NCBI GenBank assembly: GCA_900544875.1
Contig: UQWS01000001.1
Coordinates: 62,001 to 126,000, forward strand
Length of the DNA stretch: 64,000 nt
Reading direction: 5' to 3'
Origin: an uncultured Collinsella sp.
Lineage (GTDB): Bacteria; Actinomycetota; Coriobacteriia; Coriobacteriales; Coriobacteriaceae
Shown: positions 17,046 through 25,672 of the stretch, piece after piece
How positions within the stretch are numbered: position 1 is the first letter of the stretch
Layout of the letters: every line of letters begins with the position of its first letter
Position numbers and translations under genes: made by a program
Notes under the pieces: model-generated
What the model was told of the DNA's origin: nothing
The model's database searches: none
The model's input: only the letters and a program-made list of their open reading frames with translations

Positions 17046-17906
17046 ATGTCTTTTGCCATCATAACCGACTCCACGTCGGACATCTCCCCCGCCCGTGCCC
17101 AAGAGCTCGGCATTTACGTGATTCCGCTGCATGTGATTATCGAGGGCGAGGACCTGCTCGACCAGGTGCAGATTACCGCCGAGGAATACGTCGCCCGCAT
17201 GGCTGGCTCCGAGCAGCTGCCGCACACCTCGCAGCCGAGCGCCGGCGAGTTCAAGGCGCTGTTTGACCGCGTACGCGCCGATGGCCACGACAGCGCGATC
17301 TTTATCTCGCTGTGCAGCGAGTGGTCCGCCTGCTATTCCAACGCATGCCTGGTCGCCGAGACCCACGAGCTCGACGTGCGCTGCATCGATTCGCGCACCG
17401 GCTCGGGCGCCGAGGGCCTGCTGGTGGAGTACGCGCTGGCTATGCGCGAGGACGGCCGCAGCCTGGACGAGACCGAGGCGCAGATCCGCGCGGCCCTGCC
17501 CGACGCCCACCTGCTGCTGATTCCCCGCACGCTCGAGAACCTCGTTAAGAACGGCCGCGCGCCCAAGCTTGCCGGCCAGCTCACGCAGATGCTCAACATT
17601 CGCCTGGCCGTTTCGCCGGAGTGGAAATCGGGCGAGATCAAGGCCATCAAAAAGGGCCGCGGCGCCAAGCGCATCGTCGCCAACACCATGGCAGATTGCC
17701 TCGCGTTTTTGGACGAGCACCCGGGCTCAAGCGTGCGTGTGCTCACGACCGGCGCCGCCGAGGAGCAGGAACTTGTCAACGAGGCACTCGCGGGCCAGGA
17801 TTACGTAGACGCCGGCACCGGCCCCATCGGCTGCACCATCGCCACCCATGTAGGCGTCGACGCCATCGCCATCAGCTACTGCCCCCGCTACCAGCCCATC
17901 CACTAG
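17046..17906 (+). CDS. DegV family fatty-acid-binding protein
   Basis: A 286-residue protein. The DegV opening AIITDSTSDI is followed by the TSQPS motif and the DSRTGSGAEG segment that contacts the acyl head group. Members bind fatty acids and, as FakB, present them to the kinase FakA for phosphorylation. No fakA is in the window; a second DegV protein is at 31862. The ATG has GAAAGGTG in front. Hairpin repeat B follows the stop. Confidence 0.9.
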   Translation: MSFAIITDSTSDISPARAQELGIYVIPLHVIIEGEDLLDQVQITAEEYVARMAGSEQLPHTSQPSAGEFKALFDRVRADGHDSAIFISLCSEWSACYSNACLVAETHELDVRCIDSRTGSGAEGLLVEYALAMREDGRSLDETEAQIRAALPDAHLLLIPRTLENLVKNGRAPKLAGQLTQMLNIRLAVSPEWKSGEIKAIKKGRGAKRIVANTMADCLAFLDEHPGSSVRVLTTGAAEEQELVNEALAGQDYVDAGTGPIGCTIATHVGVDAIAISYCPRYQPIH

Positions 17907-17919
17907 GGGCACCTTTACC

Positions 17920-17987
17920 ACTTGCGGTGGAATAGGAACTGTTTTTGGCTTATCAGCCGCAAATCAATCCCTATTCCACCGCAACTT
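17920..17987. repeat. Hairpin repeat family B, copy 2
   Basis: Perfect 15-bp arms TTGCGGTGGAATAGG (17922-17936) and complement (17970-17984), with an inner GGCT-TATCA-GCC hairpin. The arm sequence is shared with 14620-14688. It separates the convergent degV and yafQ genes. Confidence 0.85.
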
Positions 17988-17999
17988 AGAAATCGGCGA

Positions 18000-18308
18000 T
18001 CAGCCCAGCGGACCCTGAAACAGTTCCTGATGAGTGCCCATTCTCACCAGCCTAATCACTGGGTTAGTCTTATGGGGAAGATAAAGAACGACCACATCGA
18101 CCAAGCCATCGGATAGGTGGAAATCGATGTGGCCGTTGTAGTTTCCGCCCGGGTTTGAGAGCTCGTGGGCGCCATACTCCGCCGGAAGTGACCCATGAGC
18201 CACAAGCTCTGCAACCGCCGCTTTAAACTCACTTTTTAGCTGCGGATGCATGCGCATCGTTCGTTTGTAGTCCACCTTAAATTGAGCCTCGACTTTAATC
18301 TCGAACAT
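18000..18308 (-). CDS. YafQ/RelE-type mRNA interferase toxin
   Basis: A 102-residue toxin of the RelE superfamily. Conserved YafQ points are FKVDYKR near the start, the HELSNPGG segment, and the C-terminal RMGTHQELF with the conserved His next to the active site. The family cleaves mRNA on the ribosome. Its start is 2 bp from the antitoxin stop, giving a classic type II pair with the antitoxin first. Confidence 0.88.
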   Translation of the reverse strand: MFEIKVEAQFKVDYKRTMRMHPQLKSEFKAAVAELVAHGSLPAEYGAHELSNPGGNYNGHIDFHLSDGLVDVVVLYLPHKTNPVIRLVRMGTHQELFQGPLG

Positions 18309-18310
18309 CG

Positions 18311-18610
18311 CTATTCCTCATCGAGGAATGACATAAGCTCATCAGCGTTATTGAATGACAGGCTATCGTCCGGCAAAATCCCCAGCTCATGAGCCTCGGC
18401 GATCACCATGGCGCGCCTCGTCACCTCGTTGGGCACCTCCGCCCTTCCTACAATCTCAAAAGGAATCTTTCGCTGATTTACCAGCTGCCGAACGGCAAGA
18501 TTGAGATAGGAATTGAGGCTGAGGCCGACCGAATCCAAGAACTCAGTCGCCTGCTCCTTGAGCCCCTCTTCGATTCGAACCGTCGTAGGCTTAACTGTTG
18601 CTGTAGACAT
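18311..18610 (-). CDS. RelB/DinJ-family antitoxin
   Basis: A 99-residue ribbon-helix-helix antitoxin. The N-terminal strand TTVRIEEGLKEQA and helix LNSYLNLAVRQLV match DinJ/RelB, and the acidic C-terminal tail would wrap the toxin. The ribosome site is GAGGAGG. A 36-bp perfect palindrome lies upstream and is a likely operator for the complex. Confidence 0.88.
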   Translation of the reverse strand: MSTATVKPTTVRIEEGLKEQATEFLDSVGLSLNSYLNLAVRQLVNQRKIPFEIVGRAEVPNEVTRRAMVIAEAHELGILPDDSLSFNNADELMSFLDEE

Positions 18611-18641
18611 TTGCGACCTCCTCGCCCTCGTCTTTTACACC

Positions 18642-18693
18642 AGTATACCCAATATAAATGGCAATCTGATGTTAGATAACATCAGATTGCCAT
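18642..18693 (-). promoter_or_regulatory. Toxin-antitoxin promoter with 36-bp palindrome
   Basis: Two 17-base arms (ATGGCAATCTGATGTTA and its exact complement, 18658-18693) are separated by 2 bp. A -10-like TATACT is at 18642-18647 on the minus strand, and the palindrome covers the -35 region. The location 48-83 bp before the antitoxin start suits autoregulation. With a 4-base loop the same sequence could also end the leftward transcript from the LOG gene. Confidence 0.6.
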
Positions 18694-18723
18694 GCGTATT
18701 CATGTCGCGTGGGCACGATTGAT

Positions 18724-19482
18724 CTACATCAGCCCGCTGAGCGCAATGTCAACGGCCTCGTTGAGGTCGTCGGTAATGTGTACCAGATCCGGATCGAGCG
18801 GGCTAATCATACCGGTGCTCATCACCGGGCCGTTGAGCCAGTCGAATAGGCCCTGCCAGTACTCGGTGCCCACCAGCACGAGCGGCATGCGCTTGACCTT
18901 GTGCGTCTGCACCAGCGTGAGAACCTCGAACATCTCGTCGAGCGTGCCAAAGCCGCCGGGAAATACGATGGCGCCCGAGCTGTACTTAACGAACATGGTT
19001 TTGCGCACAAAGAAGTAGCGGAAGTCCATGCCGAGGTTCACGTATTTGTTGAGCCCGTGCTCGTGCGGCAATTCAATGCCTAGGCCAACTGACTTGCCGT
19101 TGACACTCGCCGCTCCCCTGTTGGCCGCTTCCATGATGCCAGGGCCGCCACCGGTGATGACCGCCACGCCACGTTGCGCGATCTTGCGCCCGACGGTGCG
19201 CGCCGCCTTGTAGAGCGGATCGGTCTTGGGCGTGCGGGCGCTACCGAAGATAGTCACCGCAGGTCCAAGCTCGGCAAGTGCGCCAAAGCCATCGACAAAC
19301 TCTGCCTGAATTCGCAGCACGCGCCAGGGGTCGGCGTGCAGCCAGTCAGTCGACTCCTCGGGCGCCAGCAGGTTGGCGTAGGTGTTGTCCTTAGGAATCA
19401 TGGGGCCGCGCATGACCACGGGGCCGCGGCGGTACGTCTCGTCGTAGGCAGGCTCGCCCTCGACGTTCTCATTCTTAATCAT
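18724..19482 (-). CDS. LOG family protein (TIGR00730 type)
   Basis: A 252-residue Rossmann-like protein. Both family signatures are present: GGGPGIMEAANRGA and PGGFGTLDEMFE. Members include cytokinin-activating phosphoribohydrolases that cleave nucleoside 5'-monophosphates. The bacterial role is usually nucleotide turnover and remains inferred. The ATG at 19482 is preceded by AGGAG; an open frame further upstream runs into a terminator. Confidence 0.9.
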   Translation of the reverse strand: MIKNENVEGEPAYDETYRRGPVVMRGPMIPKDNTYANLLAPEESTDWLHADPWRVLRIQAEFVDGFGALAELGPAVTIFGSARTPKTDPLYKAARTVGRKIAQRGVAVITGGGPGIMEAANRGAASVNGKSVGLGIELPHEHGLNKYVNLGMDFRYFFVRKTMFVKYSSGAIVFPGGFGTLDEMFEVLTLVQTHKVKRMPLVLVGTEYWQGLFDWLNGPVMSTGMISPLDPDLVHITDDLNEAVDIALSGLM

Positions 19483-19499
19483 GGGTACTCCTATCGAGA

Positions 19500-19546
19500 A
19501 AAAGAAAAACGGGCGGGGTCGACGCCATGCGTCAAACACCCGCCCG
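19500..19546 (-). terminator. Terminator after tgt
   Basis: Arms CGGGCGGG and CCCGCCCG, extended by GACGC and GCGTC, are followed on the minus strand by TTTTTCTTTTT. It lies 150 bp beyond the tgt stop and just before the LOG gene. The stretch 19547-19695 holds no recognisable gene. Confidence 0.8.
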
Positions 19547-19695
19547 AACATCAACTATTCGGTATGGTACCCACGATGCATCAAGCACTTACAAGCTATC
19601 GGCCAGCGGTCGCGCAGCCGGTGTCAGCGAATGTGACGACCGGCTGGCGCTCGACCATTGCCGTTGCCCACGCTCTGCAAGCGTGTCTGTCGCCC

Positions 19696-20835
19696 TTAGT
19701 AATCCACCGCGGCAGGACTATTCATCCAATCGCTCACGAATGCGCCGTAGCGGCCCTCGATAATGGCCTGGCGGGCACGCTGCATAAGGTTGAGCAGGTA
19801 GTAGATATTGTGCATCGAAAGCAAAATGCCGCCGAGCATCTCCTTCTGCGTGACCATGTGACGGATGAGCGCACGGCTGTAACCGCCCGTGCACACCGGG
19901 CAGGTGCAGGTGGGATCGATGGGACCGTCGTCGTGCGCAAAGCGAGCGTTGCGGAAGTTGAGGCGACCCTCGCTGGAGAATGCCGTGCCCATACGGCCGG
20001 TGCGCGTCGGCAGCACGCAGTCAAACATGTCGATGCCCACGCCAACGCCGCGCACGAGCGTGGTCGGGTTGCCGACACCCATCAGGTAGCGCGGCTTATG
20101 CTTGGGCATGTACTCGCTCACGAGCGGCGCCAGGGTCTCGAACATGGTCTCGTGATCCTCGCCCACCGAATAGCCACCGATACCATAGCCCGGGAAGTCG
20201 CCGCACTCCTCCAGATGGCGCAGCGAACGCAGGCGCAGATCCAGGTGCATGCCGCCCTGAACGATGCCAAAGAGCGCCTGGTCATCGCGGGTATGCGCCT
20301 TATAGCAGCGCTCGGCCCACATGCTCGACAGCTCAACGGCGCGCTCAACGTAGGCGCGCGTGGCGGGATAGCCCGGGCACTGGTCGAGCTGCATGCAGAT
20401 ATCGGAGCCGAGTTTCATGGCGATTTCCATGTTGTCCTCGGGCGTCCAAAACACGTGGCGGCCGTCGTAATCGTTGACGATAAAGCGCACGCCCTCATCG
20501 GTGAGCTTGACGGCATCGTTGTGGCTGAAGACCTGGAAACCGCCCGAGTCGGTGAGGATGGGGCCGTGCCAGTTCATGAACTTGTGCAGGCCGCCCAGCT
20601 CGGCGATGGTATCCTCGCCGGGACGCATGGACAGATGATAGGTATTGGCGAGCACGATCTGGGCGCCGAGCTTCTTGACAGTCTCGGTAGGAATGCCCTT
20701 GACGTTTGCCTTGGTGCCCACAGGCATAAAGATCGGCGTCTCGATGTCGCCGTGCGGGGTGTGCAGTACGCCGGCGCGCGCGTGCGTCGTCGGATCCTCG
20801 GCAATCAGGTCGAATTTAAAAAGGTTCTGGTCCAT
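19696..20835 (-). CDS. tgt: tRNA-guanine(34) transglycosylase
   Basis: A 379-residue enzyme that swaps guanine 34 of GUN-anticodon tRNAs for preQ1. Visible are the catalytic Asp in LTDSGGFQVFS, the second catalytic Asp region VGIDMFDCVLPTR, and the zinc site CTCPVC followed by a distal Cys/His set. Length is normal. AAGGAG stands 12 bp before the ATG. queA and queH lie 3.5-5.4 kb away on the same strand. Confidence 0.97.
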   Translation of the reverse strand: MDQNLFKFDLIAEDPTTHARAGVLHTPHGDIETPIFMPVGTKANVKGIPTETVKKLGAQIVLANTYHLSMRPGEDTIAELGGLHKFMNWHGPILTDSGGFQVFSHNDAVKLTDEGVRFIVNDYDGRHVFWTPEDNMEIAMKLGSDICMQLDQCPGYPATRAYVERAVELSSMWAERCYKAHTRDDQALFGIVQGGMHLDLRLRSLRHLEECGDFPGYGIGGYSVGEDHETMFETLAPLVSEYMPKHKPRYLMGVGNPTTLVRGVGVGIDMFDCVLPTRTGRMGTAFSSEGRLNFRNARFAHDDGPIDPTCTCPVCTGGYSRALIRHMVTQKEMLGGILLSMHNIYYLLNLMQRARQAIIEGRYGAFVSDWMNSPAAVDY

Positions 20836-20947
20836 AAACTGGAACTCCTTGGTTGCGGTTCATACGCAAACCATTATACGGGCAACCCGCAAGAAGCACC
20901 GACTCGACAGAAACTGGTGCGAGGAGGATACGGCAGGGACACGGCAA

Positions 20948-21038
20948 ATGAGCGTGGATTTTTGGACGCTTACCGGATGAGCGTGGATTATCTCCCACTT
21001 TTGCCCAAAGCACAGCCCAAAAACGGGAGATTATCCAC
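20948..21038. repeat. Direct and inverted repeats between tgt and the structured repeat
   Basis: ATGAGCGTGGATT occurs at 20948-20960 and 20977-20989. GTGGATTATCTCCC (20983-20996) forms an inverted repeat with 21025-21038, one mismatch. No gene is seen between 20836 and 21320. Confidence 0.55.
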
Positions 21039-21091
21039 TTTCATTCTGCGGGCACTCATTTAAGTACGTCCCCGATGAGTGGAGCTATTTA

Positions 21092-21318
21092 CCAGCCACG
21101 CCAACGCCGATGTTTTGGCAACGCCGATGCCCTGCTGTTCCCAGCAACGCAAACGCCGATGTTATGGCACCGACAGCGAAAACCCGCCAGAGCGAGCAAG
21201 GTGACGTGAAATGAAAGGGCGCTGACCTTTTGGTCGCGCCCTTGAAATTGAACGTCAGATTGCCGCTCTGGCGGGTTTGCAGCGTCAACTGGTTACGCGG
21301 TTCGTAGAACCGCGTAAC
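21092..21318 (-). repeat. Structured repeat family A, copy 1
   Basis: Read on the minus strand directly after the SDR stop: stem A (GTTACGCGGTTC with GTA loop, 21292-21318), then a long hairpin whose outer 14-bp stem is 21181-21194 with 21264-21277, a conserved TGACGT/ACGTCA helix (21202-21207, 21252-21257) and a tip AAGGGCGC/GCGCCCTT (21215-21222, 21236-21243). It ends in a conserved tail, GCCATAACATCGGCG, with a degenerate second copy of the tail at 21092-21130. Copy 2 at 24213-24391 keeps the core but has different stem A and outer-stem sequences. Confidence 0.85.
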
Positions 21319-21320
21319 TG

Positions 21321-22121
21321 TTAGGGACGCTGGCCCATGCCACCCTCGAGGGTGACGGTCTCGCCGTTCATATACTTAAAGTCGGGACCGCAGAGCTGAA
21401 CGACAACGCGGCCGATTTCCTTCTCGACGTCGCCGTAGTGGCCAGCCGGCGGCATGTGGACGTTGGCCTTGAACGCCTCGGGATAGGCATCCTGGAAGTT
21501 CTCGAGCGCGGCGGTCCAAGCAAGCGGGCAAACGATATTGACGTTGATGCCGTCCTTGCCCCACTCGTTGGCGGCAACGCGAGTCAGACCACGGATGCCC
21601 TCCTTGGCGGCGGCATAGCTGCACTGACCATAGTTGCCAAACAGGCCGGCGCCCGAAGCAAAGTTGACCACGGAGCCCTTGGTCTCCTTCAGGTGCGGGT
21701 AGGCCTTCTGCATGTACAGGTAGGTGGCATACAGACCGGAGTAAATGGCGAGGTTGAACTGGTCCATGGTGTGATCGGCGATCGTCACGCCCGAAGCGCT
21801 GGCCTGAGCATTGTTGACGACGGCGTCGATGCGGCCGAACTCCTCAATGGCCTTGTCGATGACGTTCTGGACGACGGCCTCGTTGTCCTGACCAGCCGAG
21901 ACATCGGCCTGAACAGGCAGAACCTTGACGCCGTACTCGGCCTCGAGGGATTCCTTGGCAGCCTCGAGCTTGGCAACGTTGCGGCCGGTAATGACGAGGT
22001 TTGCGCCCTCCTTGGCAAAAGCGATATCGATACCGTAGCCGATGGAGCCAGCGGAGCCGTCCTTGAGCGTGGCCTTGCCGCCGCCGGTGACGATCACGGT
22101 CTTACCAGTGAAAAGTCCCAT
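21321..22121 (-). CDS. Short-chain dehydrogenase/reductase
   Basis: A 266-residue Rossmann-fold oxidoreductase. The classical active site is present: Ser in VVNFASGAG and Tyr-x3-Lys in SYAAAKEG, with VNNAQA as the NAG-like motif. The glycine loop is odd: TGGG is followed by an insertion before SIGYGI, resembling the SIGxGI of FabI-type enoyl reductases more than the usual TGxxxGIG. NAD(P) choice and substrate cannot be told. The ATG at 22121 has AAAGGA upstream. Structured repeat A begins right after the stop. Confidence 0.85.
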   Translation of the reverse strand: MGLFTGKTVIVTGGGKATLKDGSAGSIGYGIDIAFAKEGANLVITGRNVAKLEAAKESLEAEYGVKVLPVQADVSAGQDNEAVVQNVIDKAIEEFGRIDAVVNNAQASASGVTIADHTMDQFNLAIYSGLYATYLYMQKAYPHLKETKGSVVNFASGAGLFGNYGQCSYAAAKEGIRGLTRVAANEWGKDGINVNIVCPLAWTAALENFQDAYPEAFKANVHMPPAGHYGDVEKEIGRVVVQLCGPDFKYMNGETVTLEGGMGQRP

Positions 22122-22409
22122 ATAAAGTCCTTTCAAATCGCGACGGGCCTGCCCGTCGACTGCGCGCATCCAACTTCACGCGCCAAAAGCTGAAATGCAA
22201 CTTTAACGGGTTCAAGTGAAAAGAAAAGGCCTCGGCAGGCGAACGGCATAACGTCTTTCGGCGAAGGGATTGTCAAGTACAAACTGGATAAAGTGGCCGA
22301 GTTTTTGCTATCGACGCGAGCCATCGAACACGTTTTGAAACTTTGCTGCAGCGCGCGGGATGTCGACGCGAGACTTTATCATAGGGTGACAAACAACGAT
22401 GAGGAGCAC

Positions 22410-24179
22410 ATGCCTATGACAGACGAGCTGGACCCCCAGACTCAACAGCATATTGATGATTCCGCAGACGTCACCGCAGATGCTGACGCTGTGACCTGCG
22501 ATGATATTGGCCTCGACGACCCCATCTTAGACGAAAGCGCTACGGCGGAAACCCCTGGCGCCGAAGATGCAGACGAGCAAAACGACGATGCGCCCGCTCA
22601 GGACGACCACCCCGTACAGGATGCTGCTCCGCAAGCTGCGGGCCCTATCGAGGTTTCTTCGGAAGAAGAGCTCGACGCCGTCATGGACTCCATGATGGAT
22701 GCCGTCAAAGCGATGAAAGACGCCGTGGCCGACGCTGACGTTGACGCCGAGGAAGAGGAGGCCGCCGAGGCAGCCTCGACCTTCGTACCCGGCGAGACTC
22801 CGGTTGCCGACCAGGGCAGCACCATGCCCTCGTTTCTGCAGCTCGAGCATCCCACGATTGGCACCGATGCGGTCGACCCGCACGCAGCAGGCTTTTCTGT
22901 GATCGAAGGCGGTACCGGCAATATCGCCGTGCCGCAGACTGCCGATGCGGACGCTGCCGACACCGCTCGCCCGACTGCCCCGCACTCCCCCGCCGCGAGC
23001 CGCGATCTGGGGACCGCTGTCTCGAACACTGCGAACGCCGTGGGCACCTTTATCGCCCAGGGCGCCTCGGCCATGCGCGAGATGAACGCCGCGAAAAAGG
23101 CACTTGCCGATGCCCGCGCCCACCTGGCCGAACTTGAGCAGCGCATTGCCGATCAGGCCGAGGAACTCGAGACGCGCCAGGATATCGCAGGCCGCTACGA
23201 CCAGATCGTCGCCGACCAGCGCCAGGCGATTGCCACGGCCCAAAAGACTGCAGCGGCCGCCGAGATTGACCGTGATGCCCACGCCTCCAAAGCGACAGAG
23301 CTCAAGGGTCAGCTCGAACAAATGAAGACAGAGGATGACGCGACTGAGCTCCGCCTGAAGGCCGCGCTCGACGCCGTGGAGGCCCGCGAGGCGAGCTCAC
23401 GCGAGACCGGCAACCGCCTCGTTCGACGTCTTGAGGATTCCAAGCGCATCCGCGACAAGGTGAAGGCAGAGCGAGACGCCGGCATTGCCGCCGCGCAACA
23501 AACCGTCGACGCCACGCGCGCCCAGCTCGAGACGCTGCGTCATGAGTATGCCGAGCTGCAACGCAATCCCTCGGCAAATCCCGCCAACTATACGGTGCGC
23601 ACCAGCGAGCTCTCGATGCAGATTTCCGACACAGCAGATGCCCTGCGTAAAGCCGAAGAAGATGTCCCGCGCATCACCGCCGACCTTGAGCATTCACTTG
23701 CCGCAGCCGAGCAGGCAGTCGAGCAGGCTCAAACCCCTATCGCCGACGCAAAACGCGCGCACCAAGCCGTGACGACCGAAGCCGATGCCGCGCGCGACGA
23801 GTTGCAGACGGCGAAGACTGCCGCCGCGACTCGTCAGCGCGAACTGCGCGAGAAGATCGCCGCGGAGGACAAGGCACGCCGCGAGCAGGAGCAGACCATC
23901 GCCAACGCCCAAGCAGATGCCGCACATGCGCAGTCGATCATCGAACAGGCGACCGAGGTGCACGACCACCCAGAGATCACCGAGTCGCTTGCAGGGTCCT
24001 TGGCCCGAGACAAAGCCGAACACACCGAGACCGAGCGAGAAGTCGCCCAGCTCGAGGCCACCGAGGACGCGGTGCGCGAGCGTACCCGCGACTCACGCAT
24101 CAAATTCACCGGCGCCATCGTCTGCATTGTCGCCGTAGTCCTCGCGATCGTCCTCATCTGGCTGTTCGCGAGCAAGTAG
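22410..24179 (+). CDS. Coiled-coil protein with a C-terminal membrane anchor
   Basis: A 589-residue protein of unknown function. Residues 1-150 are acidic and low in complexity. From about 210 to 560 it is an almost unbroken Ala/Glu/Gln/Arg-rich coiled coil, and the last 25 residues are one transmembrane helix ending in FASK. It should be tail-anchored with the coil in the cytosol. GAGGAG at 22401-22406 could serve either the ATG at 22410 or the one at 22416, the latter having the better spacing. Divergent from the SDR; promoters for both must lie in 22122-22409. Confidence 0.75.
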   Translation: MPMTDELDPQTQQHIDDSADVTADADAVTCDDIGLDDPILDESATAETPGAEDADEQNDDAPAQDDHPVQDAAPQAAGPIEVSSEEELDAVMDSMMDAVKAMKDAVADADVDAEEEEAAEAASTFVPGETPVADQGSTMPSFLQLEHPTIGTDAVDPHAAGFSVIEGGTGNIAVPQTADADAADTARPTAPHSPAASRDLGTAVSNTANAVGTFIAQGASAMREMNAAKKALADARAHLAELEQRIADQAEELETRQDIAGRYDQIVADQRQAIATAQKTAAAAEIDRDAHASKATELKGQLEQMKTEDDATELRLKAALDAVEAREASSRETGNRLVRRLEDSKRIRDKVKAERDAGIAAAQQTVDATRAQLETLRHEYAELQRNPSANPANYTVRTSELSMQISDTADALRKAEEDVPRITADLEHSLAAAEQAVEQAQTPIADAKRAHQAVTTEADAARDELQTAKTAAATRQRELREKIAAEDKARREQEQTIANAQADAAHAQSIIEQATEVHDHPEITESLAGSLARDKAEHTETEREVAQLEATEDAVRERTRDSRIKFTGAIVCIVAVVLAIVLIWLFASK

Positions 24180-24212
24180 TCGTTTAAGAACGTCCCCAAC
24201 GACTACTTTTCG

Positions 24213-24391
24213 CCAGCAACGCAAACGCCGATGTTATGGCAGAGTCAGCGAGCGGGCCGCATTTGAAACAAGGTGACGTGAAACGAAAGGGCGCTGACCT
24301 TCTGGTCGCGCCCTTGAAGTTGAACGTCAGATTGTCCAAATGCGGCCCGCGCAGCGTCGGCCGGTTACGGCGTTTGGAAAACGCCGTAACC
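24213..24391 (-). repeat. Structured repeat family A, copy 2
   Basis: Same architecture as 21092-21318. Stem A (24363-24375 with 24379-24391, 13 perfect bp) overlaps the queA stop codon. The outer stem is 24252-24265 with 24337-24350 (GCGGGCCGCATTTG, 14 perfect bp, unrelated to copy 1). The TGACGT helix, the AAGGGCGC tip and the ACATCGGCGTTTGCGTTGCTGG tail are nearly identical to copy 1. Confidence 0.85.
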
Positions 24392-25608
24392 TACTGAATG
24401 AGCATCGCGTCGCCGAAGCTGAAGAAGCGGTAGCGCTCCTCGATGGCGGCGGCATAGGCATCCATGATCTGGTCGCGGGTGGCAAGCGCGCTTACGAGCA
24501 TCATGAGCGTGGAGCGCGGCACGTGGAAGTTCGTGATCAGCGCGTCGACCACGTGATAGGTCGAGCCGGGCATGAGGTAAAGCTGCGTCGTGGCGTTCTC
24601 GCGCGCCACGATGTCGCCGCGGCCGAGCGTGTCGGCACCGTCCTCGCGGCCTTCAAAATAGCGCGCCGTCACAGCCGGATTGGACACCGGCGCGTCCGCG
24701 TCAAACGCACTCTCGAGCGAGCGCACCGCGGTGGTGCCGACGGCGATCACGCGGTGCCCCTCGGCCTTCGCCTTATGCACGGCGTCGACAACCTCCTGCG
24801 ACACGTGGTAGCGCTCGGTGTGCATCACGTGCTGCGTGGGGTCGTCCTCCTCCACCAGACGGAAGGTATCGATACCCACCTCGAGCTCGACGGCGGCAAA
24901 CTTCGCACCCTTGGCCTCGATAGCGGCCATAAGCTCGGGCGTAAAATGCAGACCCGCCGTAGGAGCGGCAGCCGAGTGCTCCTCCTTCATGGCGTAGACG
25001 GTCTGGTACTTCTCGGGATCGCCCTCGTAATCGGTAATGTAAGGCGGCAGCGGCACGTGGCCGGCAGCATGGATGGCCTCGTCGAGCGTGCGCGGGTCTC
25101 CGGCGGCATTGCAACCGGCCGGCTCAAAACGCACCAGACGACCGCCGCGGCTATCGGTGACAAAGTCGATGACCTCGGCCATCAGCACCACGGGAGCCCC
25201 CTCGGGCGCATGGGCGCCACCGGCGCGATACTCAATCTGAGCACCGGGCTTCAGGCGCTTGCCCGGCTTGACCAGGCACTCCCAAACGTGACCCAGCGGG
25301 TCAACATCCTCGCGGCGCTTGAGCAGCAGCGTCTCGACCACACCGCCCGAGCCAGCCTTGCGACCGATAAGACGGGCCGGCATCACGCGCGTCTGGTTGA
25401 TGACGAGCACATCGCCCGGCTCGATATAGTCGATGATGTCGCGGAAGATGCGGTGCTCAACGGTACCGCCATGCTCTAGCGGCGTTCCTGTCTCGGAGCC
25501 TTTGCGATCAACCACCAGCAGGCGGCAGGAGTCGCGCGGCTCGGCAGGAGCCTGGGCAATCAGTTCCTCAGGAAGGTTGTAGTCAAAATCATCGGTACGC
25601 ATAGACAC
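24391..25608 (-). CDS. queA: S-adenosylmethionine:tRNA ribosyltransferase-isomerase
   Basis: A 405-residue enzyme that builds epoxyqueuosine on preQ1-tRNA using the ribosyl part of SAM. The opening FDYNLPEELIAQAP and the blocks VINQTRVMPARL, GLHFTPEL and HVPRSTLMMLVSAL are diagnostic. Start may be the GTG at 25608, well placed after AGGAG, or the ATG at 25602. It follows queH by about 64 bp, and structured repeat A begins at its stop codon. Confidence 0.96.
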   Translation of the reverse strand: MSMRTDDFDYNLPEELIAQAPAEPRDSCRLLVVDRKGSETGTPLEHGGTVEHRIFRDIIDYIEPGDVLVINQTRVMPARLIGRKAGSGGVVETLLLKRREDVDPLGHVWECLVKPGKRLKPGAQIEYRAGGAHAPEGAPVVLMAEVIDFVTDSRGGRLVRFEPAGCNAAGDPRTLDEAIHAAGHVPLPPYITDYEGDPEKYQTVYAMKEEHSAAAPTAGLHFTPELMAAIEAKGAKFAAVELEVGIDTFRLVEEDDPTQHVMHTERYHVSQEVVDAVHKAKAEGHRVIAVGTTAVRSLESAFDADAPVSNPAVTARYFEGREDGADTLGRGDIVARENATTQLYLMPGSTYHVVDALITNFHVPRSTLMMLVSALATRDQIMDAYAAAIEERYRFFSFGDAMLIQ

Positions 25609-25672
25609 GTCGGATACTCCTTATATAGCTAAAGTCCGCTCTACATCCTAGCAGGCTGACGTCCCAAACGAA

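Noticed and set aside
21181..21318. Integron attC site
   Set aside because: attC sites have conserved ends and variable centres; here the centre is conserved and the outer stems vary, and no integrase is present.
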